Source: Gammaproteobacteria bacterium
GTDB lineage: Bacteria > Pseudomonadota > Gammaproteobacteria > Pseudomonadales > Azotimanducaceae
NCBI GenBank assembly: GCA_003247835.1
Contig: QJYB01000061.1
Location: 1 to 64,000 of the forward strand
Direction of reading: 5' to 3'
Length of the DNA: 64,000 bases
Made by a program: the position numbers and the translations under genes. The notes beneath the pieces were generated by a model, which ran no database searches, was not told the origin of the DNA, and worked only from the letters and a program-made list of their open reading frames with translations. Of this stretch, positions 1-7,519 are shown one piece after another; the first letter of the stretch is position 1; every line of letters starts with the position of its first letter.

Positions 1-43
1 GTCACGCGGCGCGAAAACGTCTCACCTGAAACCGCACCGTCGT

Positions 44-69
44 AAAAAAAAGCGTCTCCGGTGAGACGC
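44..69 (-). terminator. Possible minus-strand intrinsic terminator
   Basis: Read on the minus strand, a perfect 7-bp stem (GCGTCTC with GAGACGC, positions 52-58 and 63-69, tetraloop 59-62) is followed by eight T residues (the A-run at 44-51). The right arm can instead pair with 19-27: CGTCTCACC is the exact complement of 60-68, giving 9 bp with a long loop, so two structures compete. No minus-strand gene ends here inside the window. It could stop antisense transcription, or be part of a leader of the downstream plus-strand gene. Confidence 0.4.
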
Positions 70-126
70 AACCCGCTTTGGCAGCAGTAGATCGTGAACA
101 GAGAAGGCATCCGGGGGAGAGCCATC

Positions 127-1008
127 GTGAGCAAGCCGCAACTGACCGAAGTCCCACGCACCGCAGACGCCGAGTCCGCGCCACCATCCCGTCGCGGTCT
201 GTCCGCCATTCCGGCGGAGCTGCGCAAGCGGAAGGTCTGCCGCACCGCCATTTCCTACATGCTCGTCATGTGGCTGAACCTGCAGATCGGAGATGTCATC
301 TTTCCCATGCTGGGCCTGCCGGACTGGTCACTGACCCTCATCATCATCGTCGGTGTGATGGGTTTTCCGGTCATGCTGATCCTTGCCTGGGTGTTTCAGG
401 TGACGCCCGCCGGCATCGTCGTCGACCAGACCCGGAAGGATGAAGCTGCCACCGAAAACCAGCTGGATACCGCGATCAACTGCCTGCTGCTGCTCTGCTC
501 GCTGGTTCTGTCGGTCCTGCTGCTGCTGCAGTTCACCACCGACGCCAGGGGATCGCTGCTCGCCCTGCCGGTCGATGCGGAATCACAGGCCTACGTGCTG
601 ACCCGGCTGGACATTTCCCCGGCGTCGAGCGACGAACGAAACCGGACGCTGGCGGATGGATTGCAGGAAGAGCTGCTGCATCAGCTGATCGTCCTGGGCG
701 ACATCGACGTCGTCCCGGAAACCGCGCAGCTCGCATCCGACGACCGTCGTCGCCTCGCCCTCTCCGGCAGCCTGATGCTGGACGGGTCTACCGCACACGT
801 GCTGGCGAACCTGATCGATCTCTCGGCAGGGCGCTATCTGATGTCGGTCTCCTTCAACATGGCGGCAGACTCGCCGCTGGATCTGCGCAGCGCCGCCGCA
901 GAACGCATCATCCGGGAGATGCGCAGCGAGCTCGTCCCGGGCGATGACGCCTTGGCCAGCGCGCCGCGCCGGAGTAGGGTGAATCCACGAGCCGACGATC
1001 CCGCCTGA
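127..1008 (+). CDS. Membrane protein with TolB/FlgO-like C-terminal domain
   Basis: About 293 residues. I chose GTG at 127 over the in-frame GTG at 94 because a purine-rich GGGGGAGAG lies just before 127. After a polar N-terminus come two membrane segments (roughly residues 35-80, including the pattern LQIGDVIFPMLGLPDW) and a third hydrophobic stretch near 110-135, then a soluble domain. Its LADGLQEELLHQL and LANLIDLSAGRY stretches match the SDGLTEELL and AQLIDVATDSHLW regions of the TPR protein at 24720-26558, which also shares the N-terminal membrane module. It therefore looks like a short relative of the TolB/FlgO-domain TPR proteins, without the TPR part. The substrate or partner is unknown. 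The stop codon sits in a hairpin loop. Confidence 0.75.
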   Translation: MSKPQLTEVPRTADAESAPPSRRGLSAIPAELRKRKVCRTAISYMLVMWLNLQIGDVIFPMLGLPDWSLTLIIIVGVMGFPVMLILAWVFQVTPAGIVVDQTRKDEAATENQLDTAINCLLLLCSLVLSVLLLLQFTTDARGSLLALPVDAESQAYVLTRLDISPASSDERNRTLADGLQEELLHQLIVLGDIDVVPETAQLASDDRRRLALSGSLMLDGSTAHVLANLIDLSAGRYLMSVSFNMAADSPLDLRSAAAERIIREMRSELVPGDDALASAPRRSRVNPRADDPA

Positions 1009-1017
1009 GGCGGGATC
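997..1017 (+). repeat. Perfect hairpin with the stop codon as its loop
   Basis: GATCCCGCC (997-1005) and GGCGGGATC (1009-1017) form a perfect 9-bp stem whose three-base loop is the TGA stop of the preceding gene. There is no T-run after it, and the ribosome binding site of the next gene (AGGAGG near 1024-1029) follows directly. It may act as a 3'-end stabiliser or a translational-coupling element rather than a terminator. Confidence 0.6.
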
Positions 1018-1035
1018 GGTGACAGGAGGACAATC

Positions 1036-1785
1036 ATGAGTACTACCGGGCTACCCGACGCCCCCGGGAAGATCCGCATCCGCCAGATCGCGCTCTGCGC
1101 GCCGGACATCCGTCCGGTGGAACGGTCCGTCGAGGCGGCCCTCGATATCACCCCCGTGCATCGGGACGCCCCGGGACCACCCATCTGGATGTACAACGGC
1201 GTCTTCTGCGTGGGTGATACCTTTCTCGAGATCCTCCAGCCGGAACGGCCCGAGGCGCCGACGCAGAAATTTCTGGAAAAACAGGGCGGCGCAGCCGGTT
1301 ACATGCTGATCCTGCAGGTGGACGATCTGGACCGCGCCAGGGCCCGGGCGGAGGCGATCGGCGTGCGTGTGGTCTGGGACCTGCCGGTGGGCGAATACCA
1401 CGGCGTCACCGGTGGTGCCATTCATCTGCACCCGGCGGACACCGGCGGCGTCCTCACCTCCCTCGACTGGATGGAAGACTGGGATTCGTGGGCCTGGGCA
1501 GGACGGGCATGGCCCTGGCACCGTCGCACGGGCGTGGTGTCAGGGATCGCCGCGGCGGAGATTTCCGCAGTCTCTCCGCACAAGGTGGCGGCGCGGTTCG
1601 GCGAGCTGCTCGGCCGGAACGTCGAAAAAGACGGCAGCATCGCCCTGGAGGGTGGCCACCTGCGCTTCACCCAGGCGCCCGAGGGCAGTCGCGACCGCCT
1701 GACCGGCATCGACATGACCGCTTCCGACCGCAGCCGGGTCGGCGAAACCTTCGAGTTCGCGCGCACCACCGTCACCCTGGTGTGA
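1036..1785 (+). CDS. VOC-fold (glyoxalase/dioxygenase-like) protein
   Basis: 249 residues from ATG at 1036, preceded by a strong AGGAGG. The first half reads as a vicinal-oxygen-chelate module: a beta strand IRIRQIALCAPDIRPVERSV at residues 13-32, an interior FLEILQPE strand, a LILQVDDLDRARARAE segment and a GAIHLHPADTGG strand that could supply a metal ligand. The second half (about 155-249) looks like a weaker second module. The VOC superfamily covers glyoxalases, extradiol dioxygenases and methylmalonyl-CoA epimerase, and this sequence does not let me choose among them. It lies 27 bp after the upstream membrane protein gene. Confidence 0.75.
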   Translation: MSTTGLPDAPGKIRIRQIALCAPDIRPVERSVEAALDITPVHRDAPGPPIWMYNGVFCVGDTFLEILQPERPEAPTQKFLEKQGGAAGYMLILQVDDLDRARARAEAIGVRVVWDLPVGEYHGVTGGAIHLHPADTGGVLTSLDWMEDWDSWAWAGRAWPWHRRTGVVSGIAAAEISAVSPHKVAARFGELLGRNVEKDGSIALEGGHLRFTQAPEGSRDRLTGIDMTASDRSRVGETFEFARTTVTLV

Positions 1786-1927
1786 CCGATCCGACCCTTG
1801 GAGTCCCACATTCCACTTGCATCCCAGGCAGTCGGCTGACATCTGCCTTACAGAGTCAGCCGTCCCCGCGACGTGAATTACCGATAATTGCTCGAGTCAC
1901 GGGCATTTTTGTGAATCACGTCACACC

Positions 1928-2152
1928 ATGAAGACCAAGATCCTCATCGACAACAACGACGTCACCATCACCTTCTCTCCCGAGACCGATCTGGAGCGGA
2001 TGTGCCTGCTCGAGCTCGGGGACGAGATCAGTGTGTCGCATCGGCACAAGGACATCGTCCTGAAGAAGCGGCACGACAAGATCCGCCGCATCAGCGACGT
2101 GGACGCCGAACCGGCTCCGCTCCGACCGGCCCGGCTCCTCGAATCGGAGTAA
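1928..2152 (+). CDS. Small hypothetical protein (74 aa)
   Basis: An ATG-initiated frame with a credible protein composition: MKTKILIDNNDVTITFSPE, then a charged middle rich in His, Lys and Arg (SHRHKDIVLKKRHDKIRR) and a proline-rich tail. It has no signal peptide or membrane segment. I do not recognise a family. It lies about 100 bp before the dioxygenase gene on the same strand. No strong ribosome binding site is visible, so this is a moderate call. Confidence 0.5.
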   Translation: MKTKILIDNNDVTITFSPETDLERMCLLELGDEISVSHRHKDIVLKKRHDKIRRISDVDAEPAPLRPARLLESE

Positions 2153-2252
2153 CCGCCGGATCCAGGCGCGCACCAGGCCGCTGCCGCGGCTTGAATCCGC
2201 GGGTGCAACGGGGGGAAACTGACCCGGAGAGAGATTGCAGGGAGGGCTCGCG

Positions 2253-3227
2253 ATGAGCGACCTGACCATTACGCCGGTCGAGGGAAAAACCTTCGGCGCG
2301 GTGGTGACCGGGGTAAAGCTTGCCCAACTCAGCGACGCAACCTTCGAGCGCGTCCACGCCGCCTTTCTCGAGCACGGCTTTCTGGTGTTTCCCGGCCAGT
2401 TTCTGAGCGAGCAGGACAGCGTGGCCTTCGGCCAGCGGTTCGGCGAGCTCGAGTTCGGCGGCATCCCCATGTCGAATCAGCGCCGCATCACGGAAGGGAG
2501 CTACGGGGAGATCTTCGACCTGCAGACTCAGCTGATGCGCACCAACATCGGTAACGAGGCCTGGCACACGGACTCCACCTACAAGCCGATCAGCAGCAAG
2601 TGCGCCATGCTCTCCGCGGTGACCGTGCCGGATGAAGGCGGCGAAACGGAGCTGGCCGACGCGCGGGCGGCCTATGCAGCACTGGACGAAGAGACGAAGC
2701 GGAAGATCGCCCATCTCAGCGCCTACCACTCCACGCAATACTCCCAGGCAAACGACATCGGCGACTTTCCCGTCCAGAGCGAGAAGAGCGTCTACCACGG
2801 CGAGGCTTACCTGCGCCCCCTGGTGAAGGTCCATCCGGAAACCGGGGTGAAGAACCTGTTCGTCGGTCGGCACGCCTTCGGCATTCCCGGGCTGTCCCGG
2901 GCAGAGAGCCGGGCGCTGCTGAAGTCGCTGGTGGAGTTTATCGTCTCGGATCCGACCCGTGTCTACGTGCATCACTGGCGGCCAGGCGATACCCTGCTCT
3001 GGGACAACCGGGCACTCCTGCACCGGGCTCGGCCGTATGATTACGGGAAGCCACGCGTTCTGATCGGTACCCGGGTCGCCGGCGATCCGGCGTCGGAGCT
3101 CGCCTACTATCCCACCGACCCGGAAGCGGAAGCGGGCCGGCAGGCACTCTCGGCGGAGCTCAAGCTGCTCAGAGAAGAGACACAGGATCGGATGTTCGGC
3201 GCGACGACAGCTGCGGTACCGCTGTGA
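2253..3227 (+). CDS. TauD/TfdA-family 2-oxoglutarate dioxygenase
   Basis: 324 residues from the ATG at 2253 (GGAGGG at 2241; an upstream in-frame TTG at 2235 is less likely). The Fe(II) triad is visible: H105 and D107 in WHTDSTY and H257 in NRALLHRARPYD, with a 2-oxoglutarate-binding Arg near 268. Length and layout fit the TauD/TfdA family, which hydroxylates taurine, alkylsulfates, 2,4-D and many other carboxylates or sulfonates using O2 and 2-oxoglutarate. The substrate is not predictable here: no transporter or sulfur genes lie next to it. It is cytoplasmic and ends in a hairpin shared with the convergent VOC gene. Confidence 0.9.
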   Translation: MSDLTITPVEGKTFGAVVTGVKLAQLSDATFERVHAAFLEHGFLVFPGQFLSEQDSVAFGQRFGELEFGGIPMSNQRRITEGSYGEIFDLQTQLMRTNIGNEAWHTDSTYKPISSKCAMLSAVTVPDEGGETELADARAAYAALDEETKRKIAHLSAYHSTQYSQANDIGDFPVQSEKSVYHGEAYLRPLVKVHPETGVKNLFVGRHAFGIPGLSRAESRALLKSLVEFIVSDPTRVYVHHWRPGDTLLWDNRALLHRARPYDYGKPRVLIGTRVAGDPASELAYYPTDPEAEAGRQALSAELKLLREETQDRMFGATTAAVPL

Positions 3228-3230
3228 CCC

Positions 3231-3258
3231 GCTGAGGTCACGTCGGGAAGACCTCAGC
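3231..3258. terminator. Inverted repeat between convergent genes
   Basis: GCTGAGGTC (3231-3239) pairs perfectly with GACCTCAGC (3250-3258) across a 10-nt loop, between the stop at 3227 and the stop of the minus-strand gene at 3254. An overlapping GTGACC/GGTCAC pair (3224-3229, 3236-3241) offers an alternative fold. There is no T-tract, so at best it is a weak or factor-assisted bidirectional terminator. Confidence 0.4.
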
Positions 3259-3769
3259 TGCGCGTTTCCAGCTGGTCTGTTCTGCTGCCGAGCTGACCCG
3301 CGAAGTACTCAATCAACTCGACGATGTGCCCGTCAGGGTCCTCGAAGCAGACCACGCCCTGAACGCCGATTTTCGGATCCGGCGGACGGAGCGGTCTCGT
3401 GGGTACGAGGCCCTTCGCCTGCAGATCAGCCGCTGCTGCTTCGATGTTTTCGATGAGCAGCGCCATCACCCGCGGGTTGTTCTCCTCCCGAGGCAGATCG
3501 CGATAAGGATTGTGCCATCTGGGTTTCAGCCACTCGATGAGATCTATCCGCGTCTGCAGCTCGCCACCGTGCGGCAGCACGAGCTGAACCGCCTTCCCCT
3601 GGGCTCCCGAGATCATGTTGAAGTTCTCACCAACGTAATCCGGCCAGACCACGTTACGGTTGTCCTTGATCACCTCGAAGCCGAACAGGCCATAGAACTC
3701 GAGTGACCGCTCCACATTGCTGCAGGGCAGGATGAAATGAAAGATCGATCTCGCTTTCCAGCCGGCCAC
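3254..3769 (-). CDS. VOC-family (glyoxalase-like) protein
   Basis: 171 residues. GTG at 3769 is chosen because it starts 4 bp after the TonB receptor stop; any earlier in-frame start would run back into the receptor gene. A single VOC module is seen: SIFHFILPCSNVERSLEFY near the start with a candidate ligand His, FEVIKD, and a C-terminal CFEDPDGHIVELIEY, the classic VOC ending whose Glu is normally a metal ligand. It is the last gene of the receptor transcription unit, so it probably acts in the same catabolic route as the luciferase-like monooxygenase and cyclase upstream. Ring-cleavage dioxygenase, isomerase and lyase all remain possible. Confidence 0.85.
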   Translation of the reverse strand: MAGWKARSIFHFILPCSNVERSLEFYGLFGFEVIKDNRNVVWPDYVGENFNMISGAQGKAVQLVLPHGGELQTRIDLIEWLKPRWHNPYRDLPREENNPRVMALLIENIEAAAADLQAKGLVPTRPLRPPDPKIGVQGVVCFEDPDGHIVELIEYFAGQLGSRTDQLETRS

Positions 3770-3773
3770 GGAA

Positions 3774-5888
3774 TCAGTTCCCGAAGTTCCAGCCGGCACG
3801 CAGGCCGTACGTACGCGGCGGATAGTACGAATCGAAGCTGTTGTTACCCGTGGATAACCCGTCGCTGATCGTGATGCCGCGCAGCGCGTCCTCATTCGTT
3901 ATGTTCTTGATGAAAGCATCCACCGTGAACCGCTGGTCAGCCGTGTTCCAAACCAGCCGCGCATCCCAGTTGTAGAAGTCGTCGGCTCTGTGTCGCGGAA
4001 TGTTCTGCGGGCGATAGTAGACGTCGTCCCGCCAGTAGTAGTCCGTACGCGCAGTCAGCACACCGTGCCGGCCGAGCTGGAAGTCATACTGCGCCGTCAG
4101 CGCCACCGTGTACTTCGGCGCACGGTTGAGCTTTTCGCCGGACAGGTCGATCACCGGTGGCCCCTCGCTGAAGATGTACTCGTCGTACGTAGCATCCAAC
4201 CAGGTGAAGCTGCCGCCTATCAGCAGGTTGTCCGTGAGCAGGACGGTGCTCTCCACCTCCACACCACCGATCGTCGCCTCCGCGGCATTGTTGGTGACGA
4301 AGGAGTAGAACGTCAGGAAGTTCACCTGCAGATCCTGATAGTCGTAGTAGAACGCGGCAGTGTTCACCTGCGCGCGGCCATCCATGAACGTCGACTTGAG
4401 CCCAACCTCGTACGCGTCGACGAATTCCGGGTCGTAGGTATCGAACTGACCCATGGAAAATCCGCCACCTTTGTATCCGTGCGAATAAGTGAAATAGCCC
4501 ATCACATCGTCCGCGATAAACCAGTCGATGCCCAGCTTGCCGGTCCATTCGCCCCACGAAAGCTTGTCCTGACCCGCCAGATCAACGAGGAACGCGGGAA
4601 TCTGCTGATACTCGTCGATCTTCTTTTCGTCGTCCGTATAGCGCAGGCCGGCGACGATCCGGATCGGCAGTCCGGAATCGCGGAAGTCGTAGCTGGCCTG
4701 ACCGTAGACCGCAAAGGACTTGGTATCCAGGGTGCCGCCGTTGAAGAAGGTGAAGACGTTCACGTCCTCGAAGAAGTAATCGGTCGTCAGATCCTCATCG
4801 AAGTAGAACGCACCCAGAATCCACTCGAGCGGACCCTCACCATTCGAAACCAGCTGGAATTCCTGAGTGAACTGCTCTGTAGACATGTTCCAGTCCTGAT
4901 GCATGAGCGGGTTGCTGGACATGTCTATGTCCATCGTCTGAAACCAGTCGTTGTCGATGTATGCGGTTATGGAAACGAGACGGACCGCGCCGAGGTCCCA
5001 ATCCACCTTCGCGGAAAGGAACGTGTTTTCCAGATCGAGCTTTTCCTCGTGATCCTTGGCGATCTTTCTCGGATCGGAAGGATTCGGGATGGCGCCATCG
5101 TAGACCGGGTAGCCTTCGAAGGACTCCCGCTTCTTCTGCCCCTGATTGCCGTTGTTGTCGAACTGCTGAGCAGTGAGCAACAGGTTGAGCGAATCCGTGA
5201 TCCGGAAATCGAGCTTACCCCTGAGCGCCCAGTGATCGGTGGCGTCGGCGTTCTTGCCGATCAGATTGTCCTGATAACCGTCCGCTTCGTCGTAGATGAA
5301 CGCCAGCCGGCCGTTGAGCCGGTCGGAAACGATCGGTCCGCCAAGTGCGCCGCGCAGGCGGATTCGATCATAGTTACCGATCGTGGCGTCGATGGTGCCA
5401 TCCAGCTCATCCGTCGGGTTCTTGGTGATCACGTTGATGGCACCACCCGTGGTATTCCGGCCGTACAGCGTGCCCTGAGGTCCGCGCAGGACTTCCACCC
5501 GTTCCATGTCCCAGAGGTCGACAGGCATCGAAGACGGCTGCCCGACATATACCCCGTCGAAGTGGTACGCCACGCCAGGATCGAATCCGGCAACGAGCTG
5601 ATCGGAACCGATACCACGGATGTATGCGTAGCTCACGGGCGACTGTGAGTTGTGACTGATGACCAGGTTCGGCGCGGAAAACTGCAGACCTTCGATTTCC
5701 TCGATACCTCGCAGCTCGAGTTCCTCGTGACTGTACGCGGTGATCGCGATCGGCGTTTCCTGAACGGAAGCTTCCCGTTTCTCTGCCGTGACGAGCACCT
5801 CTTCGATGACCCGTCCCCCTTCTTCTGCAATCAGAAATCCGGGTAGCAGAAACAGAAGACCCACGGACCACGCTGCCAGTTGTTTCAT
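3774..5888 (-). CDS. TonB-dependent outer-membrane receptor
   Basis: 704 residues from ATG at 5888, with GGGGAG six bases before it; the adjoining GTG at 5891 is too close. A signal peptide (about 1-22) is followed by a TonB-box-like VIEEVLVTAEKRE, then a plug domain with RGIGSDQ and RGPQGTLYGRNTTGGAINV, then a 22-strand barrel rich in alternating aromatic residues and ending in LRAGWNFGN. The style is that of the large receptor family that imports hydrophobic or aromatic compounds as well as siderophores. Promoter-proximal DNA carries the same ATAAC-N4-GTTAY repeat as the enzyme operon upstream, so uptake and degradation appear co-regulated by the neighbouring TetR protein. Confidence 0.95.
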   Translation of the reverse strand: MKQLAAWSVGLLFLLPGFLIAEEGGRVIEEVLVTAEKREASVQETPIAITAYSHEELELRGIEEIEGLQFSAPNLVISHNSQSPVSYAYIRGIGSDQLVAGFDPGVAYHFDGVYVGQPSSMPVDLWDMERVEVLRGPQGTLYGRNTTGGAINVITKNPTDELDGTIDATIGNYDRIRLRGALGGPIVSDRLNGRLAFIYDEADGYQDNLIGKNADATDHWALRGKLDFRITDSLNLLLTAQQFDNNGNQGQKKRESFEGYPVYDGAIPNPSDPRKIAKDHEEKLDLENTFLSAKVDWDLGAVRLVSITAYIDNDWFQTMDIDMSSNPLMHQDWNMSTEQFTQEFQLVSNGEGPLEWILGAFYFDEDLTTDYFFEDVNVFTFFNGGTLDTKSFAVYGQASYDFRDSGLPIRIVAGLRYTDDEKKIDEYQQIPAFLVDLAGQDKLSWGEWTGKLGIDWFIADDVMGYFTYSHGYKGGGFSMGQFDTYDPEFVDAYEVGLKSTFMDGRAQVNTAAFYYDYQDLQVNFLTFYSFVTNNAAEATIGGVEVESTVLLTDNLLIGGSFTWLDATYDEYIFSEGPPVIDLSGEKLNRAPKYTVALTAQYDFQLGRHGVLTARTDYYWRDDVYYRPQNIPRHRADDFYNWDARLVWNTADQRFTVDAFIKNITNEDALRGITISDGLSTGNNSFDSYYPPRTYGLRAGWNFGN

Positions 5889-5920
5889 CACTCTCTCCCC
5901 TGATGATGGCCGGCTTATAT

Positions 5921-5934
5921 GTAACGCTCGTTAT
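5921..5934. promoter_or_regulatory. Candidate TetR operator, receptor side
   Basis: GTAAC-GCTC-GTTAT, which on the other strand reads ATAAC-GAGC-GTTAC. It is an inverted repeat of 5-bp arms with a 4-bp spacer, in the gap between the TetR gene and the receptor gene and 33 bp upstream of the receptor start. The same architecture recurs at 8714-8727. Confidence 0.65.
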
Positions 5935-5971
5935 ATTACTAAGGTTACGGCAAAGCAAGCGCCCGTCCGGA

Positions 5972-6565
5972 TCAATCGGAATAAAGTCGGCTCAGATAGC
6001 GATCGATCATCCCGATCAGCCGTTTCCCGGAGAACCTGCCGCCCGACATCAGGTACTGCACACCGAGACCATCGACCAGCGCGACGATACTCCTGGCTTC
6101 TTCGCCGATGTCGACGGTACGGGGCAGCTCTCCAAGGTTTCTGGACTCTTCGAGCATCTCGGTGACTCGGCCGAACCATTCCCGGTATCGTCTGCGCTGT
6201 TCGTCACGCATGTCTGCGTTCGCTTCCGAGTGGTACCAGAGTGCCAGCCAGATCCGCCAGCTCATCCCGGTGCGCCTGTCCGTCGGCAGCGCCTCGATCA
6301 GCGTTGCCCTCAGCGCAGCCCGGCCGGACCGCTGATCGTGCGCGCTCGCCATCCGCTGCCGCATCTCGTCTCCGAAATGATCGAGCACCGCACGGATCAG
6401 ATCATCCTTGTCCTTGAAGTAGTGAACGAGCGCGCCGGTGGTGTAGCCCGCTTTCTTGGCGACACCGCGTACCGTTGTGTTGTCCAGGCCCTGCTCGACA
6501 ATCGTGGCGTAGGCTGCCTCGATGAAATCGCGGCGTCGGGCTGCGTGATCTACGATCTTCGGCAA
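5972..6565 (-). CDS. TetR-family transcriptional repressor
   Basis: 197 residues. The N-terminus is a standard TetR helix-turn-helix: ARRRDFIEAAYATIVEQGL, then TTVRGVAKKAGYTTGALVHY and FKDKDDLIRAVL at about residues 8-60. The remaining helical domain (EEARSIVALVDGLGVQYLM) is the ligand-binding and dimer part. It lies 12 bp after the cyclase gene on the same strand, so it is the third gene of that operon, and its own operon and the receptor gene each carry the same inverted repeat. This implies autoregulation and induction by the substrate or an intermediate. Confidence 0.93.
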   Translation of the reverse strand: MPKIVDHAARRRDFIEAAYATIVEQGLDNTTVRGVAKKAGYTTGALVHYFKDKDDLIRAVLDHFGDEMRQRMASAHDQRSGRAALRATLIEALPTDRRTGMSWRIWLALWYHSEANADMRDEQRRRYREWFGRVTEMLEESRNLGELPRTVDIGEEARSIVALVDGLGVQYLMSGGRFSGKRLIGMIDRYLSRLYSD

Positions 6566-6577
6566 GCGACACCTCTG

Positions 6578-7519
6578 CTAGAAGATTGCGAGCGGATTGG
6601 CGGGTGAGCCCGTGGCGCCCGGCACCTTCAACGGTGCGAGGGCAAACAGGAATGCGCCACGACCGTCCGCACTCAATCGCTCGGCGAGACGTGCCGTCTC
6701 CAGATTGTGCATCAGGGTCATGCCCATACCGCAGATCCCGAGATAGTGAACGGGGATGGGCCATCCCTTCGCGTTCCAGTTGGGCTGCGGATCGTTCATG
6801 CCATCGCTGCCCAGCATCGCTACACCACGTTCGGAGAACCACGCGACGCATTCCGGGTGAAGACCGGCCAGTCCTTCCGAGCTGTTGAACAGACCTTCCG
6901 CCTCGGTGCGTGCTTCCCGTCCGAGATGGACGATGAGCACGTCGCCTGCCTCGACGCGTACGTTCTGCCCGGCTTCCGCTGCTTCCAGGTCGGCGATAGA
7001 GATCCGATAGCTCGGCGGCAGGTAGGGAAGACCCCGGACGCGGGGAATGTCCAGGAGCACACCTCTGGACACAACACCATCCGCCATGGGCATGATGTCG
7101 TTATGCTCCGCACCGGTGCTCCGTACTTCCGTGGAGGCATAGCCGTTGTACATCCGGCCGCCGACGAACACGTGGCAGAGCGCGTCCACATGGCTCGTCG
7201 CGACGCCGTGACACTCCACACCGATGAAGTCCAGCGCCACATTCAGATCCGGATAGCCCGGGTAAGGCCCGGCGTCACCGGCCCGCACCATCCTGTGCTG
7301 CGCCGGCCAGAGGTTGTCTGGCGCCGGGTTCACCGGCCAGAGATTTCCCAGGCCGATCACGTCTCCTTCCGTCGCCAGGGCCAGTGCTGCCGATCTTTTC
7401 GCCGGTGTGATCAGATTGAGCGCACCGGCCTGATCATCGTCACCCCAGCGACCCCAGTTGCAGACTTTTTCCCAGAGCGCTTCACAGTACTCGGTGGTGA
7501 CCTCCGGCAGCTCACTCAT
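6578..7519 (-). CDS. Cyclase-family hydrolase (kynurenine formamidase-like fold)
   Basis: 313 residues from ATG at 7519, which overlaps the stop of the upstream monooxygenase gene by 8 nt (ATGAGTGA), a sign of translational coupling. The metal-binding signature of the cyclase/formamidase family, normally HxGTHxDxPxH, appears as HGVATSHVDALCH near residue 100-112, keeping the H, the HxD pair and the last H while Pro is replaced by Leu-Cys. PLHxDIP-like strands (GVLLDIPRVRG) and DVLIVHLGRE also fit. Members hydrolyse amides, lactones or cyclic intermediates in aromatic catabolism. With a monooxygenase before it, opening of an oxygenated ring product is a reasonable inference. Confidence 0.87.
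   Translation of the reverse strand: MSELPEVTTEYCEALWEKVCNWGRWGDDDQAGALNLITPAKRSAALALATEGDVIGLGNLWPVNPAPDNLWPAQHRMVRAGDAGPYPGYPDLNVALDFIGVECHGVATSHVDALCHVFVGGRMYNGYASTEVRSTGAEHNDIMPMADGVVSRGVLLDIPRVRGLPYLPPSYRISIADLEAAEAGQNVRVEAGDVLIVHLGREARTEAEGLFNSSEGLAGLHPECVAWFSERGVAMLGSDGMNDPQPNWNAKGWPIPVHYLGICGMGMTLMHNLETARLAERLSADGRGAFLFALAPLKVPGATGSPANPLAIF

Noticed and set aside
3774-3895. Extended start (3895) for the VOC gene
   Set aside because: It would overlap the receptor C-terminus by 122 nt and adds an Arg/Thr/Ser-rich, fold-less stretch; GTG at 3769 fits the operon spacing.
3990-5648. Long plus-strand open frame (552 codons) opposite the TonB receptor
   Set aside because: Antisense to a clearly conserved receptor; composition (Arg/Val/His-rich, no domain) is that of a GC-rich shadow frame.
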